A DNA stretch of 10,179 nt from JARYGU01 sp033795365 (GCA_033795365.1 JARYGU010000042.1:1-10179); one strand, 5' to 3'; shown: positions 1 to 5,999, counted from the first letter of the stretch. The notes: a model not told the origin generated them from the sequence alone. Made by a program: numbers and translations.

Positions 1-291
1 GACACCACCGGTTTCATTGCCGCCCTGCGAGGCATTAAGGTGACGCCGCATGTAGCTCAGAATAACAATGGCCGACGCTCGGCCATCGACGGTCGCACAA
101 CCCGCCATGGCGGCTACACTATGTCGATCCGTATCCGCAAGAAGATCGAGGAGATCTTTGGCTGGGCAAAAACGTCTGGTGGCATGCGCAAGACCCGCCA
201 TCGCGGTCAGGATCGCGTGGGCTGGAACTTCACGCTGACCGCCGCTGCTTATAATCTCGTGAGGCTGCCGAAACTGTTGGCGGTAGCCTGA
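1..291 (+). CDS. IS5-family transposase, C-terminal fragment cut by window edge
   Basis: The reading frame is open from base 1 and ends with TGA at 289-291, giving 96 visible residues. They match the C-terminal third of an IS5-family DDE transposase: a GRRSAIDGRTTRHGGY segment, then RIRKKIEEIFGWAKT, which contains the last acidic residue of the DDE triad, then a GGMRKTRHRG segment and the closing TLTAAAYNLVRLPKLL signature. The protein cuts and joins DNA to move the element. The visible part shows no stop or frameshift, so it may be an intact copy, but the two Asp residues of the catalytic triad lie upstream of the window. The ATG and GTG codons inside this stretch are internal and are not the true start. 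Confidence 0.88.
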   Translation, partial: DTTGFIAALRGIKVTPHVAQNNNGRRSAIDGRTTRHGGYTMSIRIRKKIEEIFGWAKTSGGMRKTRHRGQDRVGWNFTLTAAAYNLVRLPKLLAVA

Positions 292-428
292 GCATGCCCG
301 AAATCCGCCCCGGCACCCGAATTTCCGGGCAAAACCGCCCCACACACCCGAAAAACGCTTCAAATGACCGACGTCAAACTGTCGAAGTCCTCAGATCGAT
401 CCCCGAACGACCCTATTTCCGCACCCTG
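1..428 (+). mobile_element. IS5-family insertion sequence, right-hand part (left part outside window)
   Basis: The transposase C-terminus (1-291) is followed by about 137 nt of non-coding DNA. This ends in a sequence resembling an IS5-type terminal inverted repeat: the reverse complement of 414-428 begins CAGGGTGCGGAAATA, comparable to the GGAAGGTGCG start of IS5. TTA follows at 429-431, which would fit a TNA target duplication of the IS1031/IS427-type subgroups. The native gene's ribosome binding site starts within a few bases of this point. The left end is outside the window, so the inverted repeat and target duplication cannot be confirmed; the exact boundary at 428 is inferred and could be off by a few bases. 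The stretch 292-428 holds short CCCGAA-type repeats and no convincing gene. Confidence 0.7.
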
Positions 429-430
429 TT

Positions 431-437
431 AAGAGGA
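431..437 (+). promoter_or_regulatory. Ribosome binding site AAGAGGA pointing to an ATG at 448
   Basis: AAGAGGA lies 10 nt upstream of an ATG at 448-450. That ATG is in frame +1, whereas the body of the DUF4142 protein is in frame +2. The good spacing suggests that 448 is the ancestral start of the lipoprotein gene and that the frame has since been disturbed. The site begins only a few bases after the inferred IS end, so the original promoter has probably been displaced and any transcription would have to come from within the IS. Confidence 0.5.
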
Positions 438-466
438 TCGCCGCACCATGCGGCCGGATCGAACAT

Positions 467-1084
467 TTGGCATGGCCCCTCCTCGCCATGCTCGCCGCTG
501 CCTGCGGCCAGACGTCGGACGGCCAGGGTTCCGGTGCCGAAACCGGAAGCGGCCCTGCAAATGGTATGGCGACCGTTGCCAAGACTTTCGAAGGCCCCAA
601 ACCCGAAGGTGTTTCCGGCCCCAACGAAGCCTTCACCAGAACCTACTACATTCCCGCCGCGGCCAATAGCGACATGTACGAGATCGAAGCCGGAAAGCTG
701 GCCATGGAGCGCGCCTCACGTCCCGAAGTGAAAGCCTTCGCGCAGCGCATGATCACGGATCATGAGAAGACGGCGAAAGCGCTTCGTGGCTTTGTCGAAA
801 GCAATCCGGTCAACATCGCTGTTCCATCCCATATGGATGCACGTCGTCGGGCGATGATCGACAATCTGGAGAGTTCGTCCGCCCAGGAATTCGACCGAGC
901 GTATATCGGACAGCAGGCTGCTGCCCATCAGGAGGCTCTAAATCTTCACAAAAGTTACGCGTCGCGCGGAGATGACAAGAAGCTGGCTAAAGTGGCGCAG
1001 AATACCGTCGCCATAGTGGAGCACCACGCCAAAGCAGTTACTGATCTCGAGCGGGCCTTTGGCGCCGGACATGACACACGTTGA
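467..1084 (+). CDS. DUF4142 family lipoprotein, probably frame-broken in its signal peptide
   Basis: The body of the protein (about residues 57-198, counting the TTG at 467 as residue 1) matches the DUF4142 family: periplasmic or outer-membrane-associated helical bundles related in fold to ferritin-like proteins, with no settled biochemical role. Visible marks are AAANSDMYEIEAGKLA, VKAFAQRMITDHEKT and the later FDRAYIGQQAAAHQEA helix. A lipobox-like LAAAC is at residues 9-13, followed by a Gly/Ser-rich linker, as in a lipoprotein. The start is the problem. In this frame only TTG at 467 is available between a stop at 365 and the lipobox, and it would give a signal peptide with no positive n-region. 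The ATG at 448, which has a proper ribosome binding site, encodes MRPDRTFGM in the frame one base earlier; removing one base near 475 would join the two into a normal lipoprotein signal. I therefore suspect a one-base insertion or a sequencing error. The body is intact. It is convergent with the receiver gene. Confidence 0.8.
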   Translation: MAWPLLAMLAAACGQTSDGQGSGAETGSGPANGMATVAKTFEGPKPEGVSGPNEAFTRTYYIPAAANSDMYEIEAGKLAMERASRPEVKAFAQRMITDHEKTAKALRGFVESNPVNIAVPSHMDARRRAMIDNLESSSAQEFDRAYIGQQAAAHQEALNLHKSYASRGDDKKLAKVAQNTVAIVEHHAKAVTDLERAFGAGHDTR

Positions 1085-1125
1085 AGTCACATCGCACCTC
1101 TCACCACCGGCAAGGAGCGCCACGA

Positions 1126-1512
1126 TCAAACGGATGCCGTTCCGTTGAGGTGCTTGCCTATTTCCGACAACAATGTCGGGATCTTATAGGGTTTTTCCAG
1201 AAGATGGCAGGCTCGAAACCGCTCCGGCAAAGCTGCCCGGCTATATCCAGTCGCGAGAAGGATCGGAACGTGCCTGTCGATCAAATGGTCGAGCAACTCG
1301 AAAACCATTTCGCCACGCAAATTGACGTCTAAGACCGCCATGTCGAGTTCCTGGCTTTGCGCTAATTCCTTCGCATCGTTCAGACGTCCGGTAGGGCCTA
1401 TCACCCTTGCTCCCGTACCGTCGATGGCTTCGGCAAGGTCACTCGCCAGAAAATATTCGTCTTCTACGACGAGGATTCGAGCACCCGAAAATTCGTTCTC
1501 CTGCGATGACAT
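1126..1512 (-). CDS. Single-domain response regulator (CheY-like receiver, ATGY-motif type)
   Basis: The 128-residue protein is a receiver domain with no output domain. It has the acidic pair E17-D18 (ILVVEDEYFLA), phospho-acceptor D62 in VLDVNLRGE, conserved T88 in LLATGYS and K107 in LLEKPY. The VPxxxATGY segment resembles the 'FAT GUY' receivers described in sphingomonads (such as SdrG) and the receiver of PhyR, which work with HWE/HisKA2-type kinases in the general stress response; that functional link is inference. The start at 1512 is chosen because GGAGAG lies 6 nt upstream; the frame stays open for 38 more codons to 1626, but that part is not receiver-like and would run into the upstream promoter region. 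It is divergent from pncC and convergent with the DUF4142 gene. With no DNA-binding domain it probably acts by protein-protein contact or as a phosphate relay or sink. The partner kinase is not in this window. Confidence 0.9.
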   Translation of the reverse strand: MSSQENEFSGARILVVEDEYFLASDLAEAIDGTGARVIGPTGRLNDAKELAQSQELDMAVLDVNLRGEMVFELLDHLIDRHVPILLATGYSRAALPERFRACHLLEKPYKIPTLLSEIGKHLNGTASV

Positions 1513-1619
1513 AAATCGCTCTCCATTTCCTGCTCTGCTGAGCGGATGTGCGCTGTCAGCAAAATAACATAAGTAAAGGGCGTGTGCAGCTTCGATTGGA
1601 TCGCTCCTAAATAGCACAT

Positions 1620-1645
1620 GGAACAAACGGTGTGTGATTTATGTT
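1620..1645 (+). promoter_or_regulatory. EcfG-type general stress promoter upstream of pncC-nadE
   Basis: GGAAC at 1620-1624 and TGTT at 1642-1645 are separated by 17 nt, matching the alphaproteobacterial EcfG consensus (GGAAC, 16-17 nt, cGTT). It points toward pncC, whose start lies about 120 nt downstream. It sits in the gap shared with the divergent receiver gene, for which I found no equivalent site on the minus strand. The assignment rests on motif and spacing only. Confidence 0.55.
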
Positions 1646-1660
1646 ATGGCCTGCCCGATG

Positions 1661-1742
1661 TGCATTGCATTCTTAGGGCACACCAATCCTGGAGATAAGC
1701 TGGCACCGCCTGAAGCTCCGCAATGACTTGAAATCAGCCAGC
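1661..1742 (+). other. Untranslated leader of pncC with two inverted repeats
   Basis: If transcription starts just after 1645, the pncC message has a leader of roughly 116 nt. It contains TGTGC (1661-1665) pairing with GCACA (1678-1682), and GCTGGC (1699-1704) pairing with GCCAGC (1737-1742), the latter closing about 16 nt before the ribosome binding site. I recognise no known riboswitch, including the known NAD+ motifs. The stems are short and could be chance in GC-rich DNA. Confidence 0.25.
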
Positions 1743-1767
1743 CTCCTTCAACCATGCGAGGAATAAA

Positions 1768-2268
1768 TTGGACGCTGAAACACTGTCGCCGATATTGCCC
1801 GCCGATATCGAGGAAGCGGCCAAGCGCGTGCTGGATGTCGCCTGCGAGTCCGACCTGACGCTCGCTACCGCGGAAAGTTGCACCGGCGGATTGCTCGCGT
1901 CATTGCTGACCGATGTCGAAGGGTGCAGCCATGCGTTCGAACGCGGCTTCGTGGTGTACAGCGTCGAAGCGAAATGCGAGCTTCTGGGGCTGCAGAAGGA
2001 AAGGGTCGAAACTTGCGGAGCAGTGAGCCGGGAAACGGCCGTGGCCATGGCGCACGGGGCGCTGGAGCGGTCCCATGCGTCCGTTGCGCTGTCGATCACG
2101 GGGTTTGCTGGCAGCGGAGATGAGCCGGGGCTCGTACATTTCGCCTGCGCCAGACGTGGCGGCGAAGTCGCGCATCGCGAAGAGCATTTCGGAGACATCG
2201 GGCGAGGTCCGGTGAGAATTGCATCGTTGCGTGTTGCGCTGGAAATGATCCATCATGCGCTGATATGA
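1768..2268 (+). CDS. pncC: Nicotinamide-nucleotide amidase (CinA C-terminal domain, PncC-type)
   Basis: The 166-residue protein is a stand-alone CinA C-terminal domain without the N-terminal MoaB-like domain of full CinA, and close to the usual length of about 160. PncC enzymes deamidate nicotinamide mononucleotide to nicotinate mononucleotide and ammonia, returning NMN (for example from NAD-dependent DNA ligase) to NAD synthesis. Visible family motifs are TAESCTGGLLAS (catalytic Ser S37), FVVYSVEAKCELLG (K69, the likely catalytic Lys), CGAVSRETAVAMAHGAL and ALSITGFAGSG. The loop after ITGFAG is shorter than the common GPGGGTPEKPVG form. The start is TTG at 1768 with AGGA 5 nt upstream; the nearby ATG at 1754 is out of frame. 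Its stop overlaps the nadE start as ATGA. The weak start codon, long leader and EcfG-type promoter suggest stress-linked, moderate expression. The PncC function is inferred from family and context; some CinA-like proteins lack tested activity. Confidence 0.88.
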   Translation: MDAETLSPILPADIEEAAKRVLDVACESDLTLATAESCTGGLLASLLTDVEGCSHAFERGFVVYSVEAKCELLGLQKERVETCGAVSRETAVAMAHGALERSHASVALSITGFAGSGDEPGLVHFACARRGGEVAHREEHFGDIGRGPVRIASLRVALEMIHHALI

Positions 2269-4322
2269 CCGATCATCCGTTCTTTTCCATACATCGTCAG
2301 GGCTTGGTCCGGGTCGCCGCCGCCACTCCCCTCGCCAGTGTTGCCGACGTGCCAGCCAATGTCGAAGCGGTGATCGCGCTTGCGCGTCAGGCCCATAACG
2401 AAGGCGTCGATCTTGTCGTCTTCACAGAACTGGCGCTTTCATCTTATGCGATCGACGACCTGCTCCTGCAGGACGCGCTGCTGGACAGTGTGGAGGCGGC
2501 AGTCTCTCGCCTTTGCGAGGAAACGCGCGACCTTGCTCCGGTGCTTGTCGTAGGAGCGCCTGTCAGGCGGGCAGGTCGGTTGTTCAACTGCGCATTGATA
2601 GTGGCGCGCGGCCGCCTTCTGGGCGTCGTGCCCAAGACGTTTCTTCCCAACTACCGCGAATATTACGAGAAGAGGTGGTTTGCTTCCGGCGCGGGGCAGA
2701 CTGGGTTGGACGTTACGCTCGCCGGCCAGACCGTGCCTTTTGGCGTGGACCTTGTTTTTGCGGCGAGCGACCTGCGCGACTTCATCTTCCACGTCGAGAT
2801 CTGCGAGGACTATTGGGCGCCGATCCCGCCTTCCAGTTATGGCGCACTTGCCGGGGCGACGATCCTCTGCAACCTTTCGGCCTCGAACATCGTCGTCGGC
2901 AAGGCACGCCAGCGGGCGCTGCTTTGTAGCGCACAGGCGATGCGTTCCATCGCGGCTTATGTCTATTCGGCGGCGGGGCCAGGCGAGAGCACCACGGATC
3001 TCGCATGGGATGGGCAGGGGATGATTTACGAGCAGGATCTGCTGCTCGCGCAATCCAGCCGCTTCACTGCGCCGGAACTCATCTCGGCAGATGTGGATGT
3101 GCAGCGGCTGCGGCTGGAGCGGATGCGCAATGGTACTTTTTCGGATGCGACCGCGGAAGTCGGCGAGCCGGAGCGCGCCTTCCGCCGGATCAGCTTTCAG
3201 CATCGGCCTTCCTTTGCCGATCTGGGGCTTCGTCGCTCCCTCGCTCGTTTCCCATTCGTCCCGAGCGATCCGCTTCGCCTTGATGATGACTGCTACGAGG
3301 CCTTCAACATCCAGGTGAGCGCGCTTGTCCGCCGTTTTCAGTCCACTGGCGGAAACCGGATGGTGATCGGCGTTTCGGGCGGGCTGGACTCCACGCACGC
3401 GCTGATCGTCGCTGCCAAGGCTTGCGACAGGATGGAGCTTCCGCGCACCACTATTCTTGGCCTGACCATGCCCGGTTTTGCGACTGGCGAAGCGACCAAG
3501 AACAGCGCCTGGGCCCTGATGCGTGCTCTCGGGATTGAGGGCGAAGAAATCGACATACGCCCCGCGGCGCGTCAAATGCTTGCCGACATGGGTCATCCCT
3601 TCGCCAGCGGCGAGCCGGTGTATGACGTAACGTTCGAGAATGTGCAGGCGGGCCTTCGCACCGATTACCTGTTCCGCATCGCCAATCAGCGGAACGGTTT
3701 CGTCATCGGCACCGGTGATCTTTCCGAGCTGGCGCTGGGCTGGTGCACTTATGGTGTAGGCGACCAGATGAGCCATTATACCGTCAACTCCGGCGTGCCG
3801 AAGACGCTGATCCAGTATCTGATCCGCTGGTGCGTTCAGACCGATCAGTTCGATGCGGAGACAGCGGCCGTCCTCACCACTGTTCTTAATACGGAAATCT
3901 CGCCTGAACTCGTTCCTGCGGATGCGGAGGGTAATATGCAGAGCACGCAGGACCGTATCGGGCCCTATGAGCTGCATGATTTCTTCCTGCACCACATCAT
4001 GCGCCTCGGCCTGCCACCGTCCAAGGTAGCCTTCCTTGCGTGGCACGCCTGGCGGGACCGGAATTCAGGGGAATGGCCGGCGAACCTGCAGCTTTCCGGC
4101 CGCAACGAATACGATCTGCCGATTATCCGGAAGTGGCTGGAGGAGTTCCTTCGCCGCTTCTTCCAGACAAGTCAGTTCAAGCGCTCCGCTCTTCCCAACG
4201 GTCCCAAGGTTTCCGGAGGTGGCAGCCTCTCTCCCCGCGGAGATTGGCGCGCGCCTTCGGACGGAACGGCGAAATTGTGGTTGGAGGAATTGGCTGCGGC
4301 CTGGCCGGATACCCTCGGCTAA
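2265..4322 (+). CDS. nadE: Glutamine-dependent NAD(+) synthetase
   Basis: The 685-residue two-domain enzyme makes NAD from nicotinate adenine dinucleotide, ATP and glutamine in the cytosol, the last step of NAD synthesis. Residues 12-300 form a nitrilase-type glutaminase with the triad E55 (VFTELALSSY), K124 (VPKTFLPNYREYYEKRWF) and C180 (VEICEDYWAP). Residues 345-640 form the synthetase, with the PP-loop SGGLDS at 371-376, then FENVQAGLRTDYLF and IGTGDLSELALGWCTYG, which belong to the NaAD/ATP site. Length and layout match the large octameric type known from Mycobacterium tuberculosis (about 680 residues) rather than the short ammonia-only NadE. The C-terminal NGPKVSGGGSLSPRGDWR stretch is also typical. 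The start ATG at 2265 overlaps the pncC stop by 4 nt (ATGA), so the two are probably translationally coupled. All key residues are present and the frame is intact. NadD, the intermediate step, is not in the window. Confidence 0.96.
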   Translation: MTDHPFFSIHRQGLVRVAAATPLASVADVPANVEAVIALARQAHNEGVDLVVFTELALSSYAIDDLLLQDALLDSVEAAVSRLCEETRDLAPVLVVGAPVRRAGRLFNCALIVARGRLLGVVPKTFLPNYREYYEKRWFASGAGQTGLDVTLAGQTVPFGVDLVFAASDLRDFIFHVEICEDYWAPIPPSSYGALAGATILCNLSASNIVVGKARQRALLCSAQAMRSIAAYVYSAAGPGESTTDLAWDGQGMIYEQDLLLAQSSRFTAPELISADVDVQRLRLERMRNGTFSDATAEVGEPERAFRRISFQHRPSFADLGLRRSLARFPFVPSDPLRLDDDCYEAFNIQVSALVRRFQSTGGNRMVIGVSGGLDSTHALIVAAKACDRMELPRTTILGLTMPGFATGEATKNSAWALMRALGIEGEEIDIRPAARQMLADMGHPFASGEPVYDVTFENVQAGLRTDYLFRIANQRNGFVIGTGDLSELALGWCTYGVGDQMSHYTVNSGVPKTLIQYLIRWCVQTDQFDAETAAVLTTVLNTEISPELVPADAEGNMQSTQDRIGPYELHDFFLHHIMRLGLPPSKVAFLAWHAWRDRNSGEWPANLQLSGRNEYDLPIIRKWLEEFLRRFFQTSQFKRSALPNGPKVSGGGSLSPRGDWRAPSDGTAKLWLEELAAAWPDTLG

Positions 4323-4342
4323 TACATGTTACCGACCTGAGT

Positions 4343-4367
4343 GGAACGGCGCGGCCCAGCATCTGTT
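4343..4367 (+). promoter_or_regulatory. EcfG-type general stress promoter upstream of the SDR gene
   Basis: GGAAC at 4343-4347 and TGTT at 4364-4367 are separated by 16 nt, matching the EcfG consensus. The site lies wholly in the 76-nt gap after nadE and would place the transcript start about 25 nt before the SDR start codon, leaving room for the AGGAG at 4388-4392. Position, orientation and spacing all fit a promoter for the SDR gene. It could also serve the DUF2383 gene if the hairpin at 5290-5332 is read through. Confidence 0.7.
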
Positions 4368-4398
4368 CGCTTCCTGACTTCAAAGACAGGAGCGTCTG

Positions 4399-5256
4399 AT
4401 GACCGAATACCCCAATCCGCCGTTTCCCGATCAGCCTCAGCCGATGCCGGGTGAAACGCACCGGATGGACCCCGTGCCCGATCATGGGGAAACCAGCTAT
4501 CGCGGTTCCGGGCGGCTCGAAGGGCGAAATGCCATCATCACTGGCGGCGACAGCGGCATAGGCCGCGCGGTCGCCATCGCCTTTGCGCGGGAAGGCGCGA
4601 ACGTCCTGATCTCCTATCTGGACGAGGACAGGGACGCGAAGGAAGTCGCGCAGCTCATCGAAGCGGAAGGACGGCAGGCCGTGCTCGTGGGCGGCGACAT
4701 CTCCGATCCTGCCCACTGCCGGTCGATCGTCGACAAGGCCGTCGAAGCCTTTGGCCGCATCGATATTCTCGTGAACAATGCCGCGCATCAGGACAGCTTC
4801 GAAGACATAAGCGAGATCAGCGACGAGGAGTGGCAGAAGACCTTCGCCACCAACATCCATGCTATGTTCTATCTTACCAAGGCCGCTGTGCCGCACATGG
4901 GGCAGGGCAGTGCCATCATCAACACGGCGTCCGTCAATGCCGATAATCCCAGTCCGCAGCTACTGGCTTATGCCACGACCAAAGGCGCGATCCAGAACTT
5001 CACGGGCGGGCTGGCCCAGCTGCTGGCGGAAAAGGGCATTCGCGCCAATGCCGTGGCGCCCGGTCCGGTGTGGACGCCGCTGATCCCATCGACCATGCCC
5101 GCGGAGAAGGTTCGCGAGTTCGGGATGCAGACGCCGATGAAACGGCCAGCGCAACCGGCGGAACTTGCGCCGGTCTATGTGATGCTGGCCAGCAAGGAAG
5201 CCAGCTATGTCTCCGGCGCTACAGTAGGAGTGACGGGCGGCAAGCCGATCATTTGA
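4399..5256 (+). CDS. SDR family oxidoreductase, YghA-like, stress-induced type
   Basis: The 285-residue classical short-chain dehydrogenase has the Rossmann motif TGGDSGIG at 48-55, NNAA at 126-129, catalytic S178, and the YxxxK pair Y191 and K195. A Pro-rich N-terminal extension of about 40 residues (PNPPFPDQPQPMPGE, then MDPVPDHGETSYRGSGRL) is characteristic of the YghA/general-stress SDR group, as are NAVAPGPVWTPL and QTPMKRPAQPAELAPVYVMLAS near the C-terminus. Such proteins are NAD(P)H-dependent and several reduce aldehydes, but the natural substrate cannot be read from sequence. The start at 4399 has AGGAG 6 nt upstream. An EcfG-type promoter lies just before it, so I infer general-stress induction. 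No signal peptide is seen, so it should be cytosolic. The DUF2383 gene follows after 107 nt. Confidence 0.93.
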   Translation: MTEYPNPPFPDQPQPMPGETHRMDPVPDHGETSYRGSGRLEGRNAIITGGDSGIGRAVAIAFAREGANVLISYLDEDRDAKEVAQLIEAEGRQAVLVGGDISDPAHCRSIVDKAVEAFGRIDILVNNAAHQDSFEDISEISDEEWQKTFATNIHAMFYLTKAAVPHMGQGSAIINTASVNADNPSPQLLAYATTKGAIQNFTGGLAQLLAEKGIRANAVAPGPVWTPLIPSTMPAEKVREFGMQTPMKRPAQPAELAPVYVMLASKEASYVSGATVGVTGGKPII

Positions 5257-5289
5257 CCGGTCCGTCGCATCCCATAACGCATGTTAGAT

Positions 5290-5332
5290 CAACGCCTTAT
5301 CCGGCGCAGCGATTTACGTCGCCAGGGCGTTG
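5290..5332 (+). terminator. Hairpin between SDR and DUF2383 genes
   Basis: CAACGCC at 5290-5296 pairs perfectly with GGCGTTG at 5326-5332 and can extend inward by a U-G and a U-A pair. Inside it, GCGA (5309-5312) pairs with TCGC (5319-5322), so the whole folds as a two-part stem. No T-run follows, so it may be a weak or Rho-assisted terminator after the SDR gene, or a leader structure of the DUF2383 message; its end lies about 20 nt before that gene's GGAGAAG. Which role applies cannot be decided from sequence. Confidence 0.35.
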
Positions 5333-5363
5333 GGGGCGGGTATCAAACGCATGGAGAAGCGCA

Positions 5364-5810
5364 ATGGACACCGCGAACGACGTTTCCGTTCTCAACAATC
5401 TTATCAAGACCACGCTGGATAGCGTGAAAGGTTTCCGCGATGCCGCCGACGACGCCGAAGGCAGTCGTTTCACGTCCCTTTTCACGCAGATGGCCAGTGA
5501 TCGCGAGCGGGTGGTCAGCGAGCTTCAGGATGTCGTCCGGCAGCGCGGCGGCACCCCCGAAGACAGCAGCAGCATCGCCGGAGCAGCTCACCGTACTTTC
5601 ATGAACCTCAAGGACATGCTCGTCTCGCGCGACGAAAAGGCGATCATCAACGAAGTCGAGCGCGGCGAGGACTATCTGAAGTCTAAATATGAGGCGGCGA
5701 TGGCGGACGCCAACCTGCCAGTGGAGACCCGCGCAGTTATCGAACGCTGTTTCGCATCGGTTCGGGAAGGACACGATCGCGTCAGCGCCCTCAAACATTC
5801 GATGGCCTGA
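5364..5810 (+). CDS. PA2169/DUF2383 family four-helix-bundle protein
   Basis: The 148-residue protein starts MDTANDVSVLNNLIKTTLDS and matches the PA2169 family (DUF2383), predicted ferritin-like four-helix bundles often found among stress genes, with no proven activity. Typical features are the opening LNNLIKTTLDSVKGFRDAA helix, the MASDRERVVSELQ helix, the RQRGGTPEDSSSIAGAAHR turn and the NEVERGEDYLKSKYEAAM helix with its ERGED acidic segment. It has no signal peptide or membrane segment. The frame is open well upstream into the SDR gene, but the start is placed at 5364 because GGAGAAG lies directly upstream and the family begins there. I found no EcfG motif in the 107 nt before it, so it may be co-transcribed with the SDR gene. 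It is convergent with the small minus-strand ORF at 5823-5999. Confidence 0.9.
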   Translation: MDTANDVSVLNNLIKTTLDSVKGFRDAADDAEGSRFTSLFTQMASDRERVVSELQDVVRQRGGTPEDSSSIAGAAHRTFMNLKDMLVSRDEKAIINEVERGEDYLKSKYEAAMADANLPVETRAVIERCFASVREGHDRVSALKHSMA

Positions 5811-5822
5811 TCGTCACCGCAG

Positions 5823-5999
5823 CTAGTTGCGAAAGACCGGCAGGAACATCGAAACAGCGACGGGAGCGACACTGGCGCGCAGGCGGTCGGCTTCGAAGGA
5901 CAACCGCTGGGCGTCAGTCAGGCACGAGCAGCGATGCGCCTGCCGTTCCAACTGCGCCGCACGCTCCAGTATATGTTTGCGGTCCATGTAACCAGACAC
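5823..5999 (-). CDS. Small hypothetical protein, 58 residues
   Basis: I do not recognise this protein. It starts with GTG at 5999-5997 with ACAGGAG 7 nt upstream, and stops with TAG at 5825-5823, filling the gap between the DUF2383 and catalase genes. An ATG four codons later (5987) is a possible but poorly spaced start. The sequence begins MSGYMDRKHILERAAQLERQ, likely an amphipathic helix with charged heptad-like spacing, then has a C-S-C pair (residues 24-26), a second charged helix (DAQRLSFEADRLRAS) and a short hydrophobic tail (VAPVAVSMFLPVF) ending in RN. It reads away from Mn catalase and toward DUF2383, with which it is convergent by 12 nt. The good ribosome binding site and gap-filling length favour a real gene; small size and lack of recognised family keep confidence moderate. 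Confidence 0.5.
   Translation of the reverse strand: MSGYMDRKHILERAAQLERQAHRCSCLTDAQRLSFEADRLRASVAPVAVSMFLPVFRN

Noticed and set aside
294..731. Open frame on the plus strand overlapping the IS end and the DUF4142 gene
   Set aside because: Pro/Arg-rich composition and an overlap with the DUF4142 frame indicate a shadow frame.
1513..1626. N-terminal extension of the receiver to 1626
   Set aside because: The added 38 residues are not receiver-like and run into the pncC promoter motif, while GGAGAG 6 nt before the ATG at 1512 marks the start.
2439..4046. Long open frame (535 codons) on the minus strand opposite nadE
   Set aside because: nadE has all family motifs and catalytic residues on the plus strand. 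The antisense frame encodes a His/Arg-rich product without recognisable domains, as expected from codon bias in GC-rich DNA.
4177..4896. Open frame on the minus strand across the nadE end and SDR start
   Set aside because: It overlaps two well-supported genes and the SDR promoter region, and shows no domain pattern.
5070..5363. Upstream extension of the DUF2383 frame into the SDR gene
   Set aside because: The extension overlaps the SDR coding region in another frame and has no homology; the family start and ribosome binding site are at 5364.
5852..5880. GGAAC at about 5852 and other GGAAC copies (such as 1264, 6829, 7866)
   Set aside because: None has a (c/t)GTT at 16-17 nt in the correct direction, and most lie inside genes.
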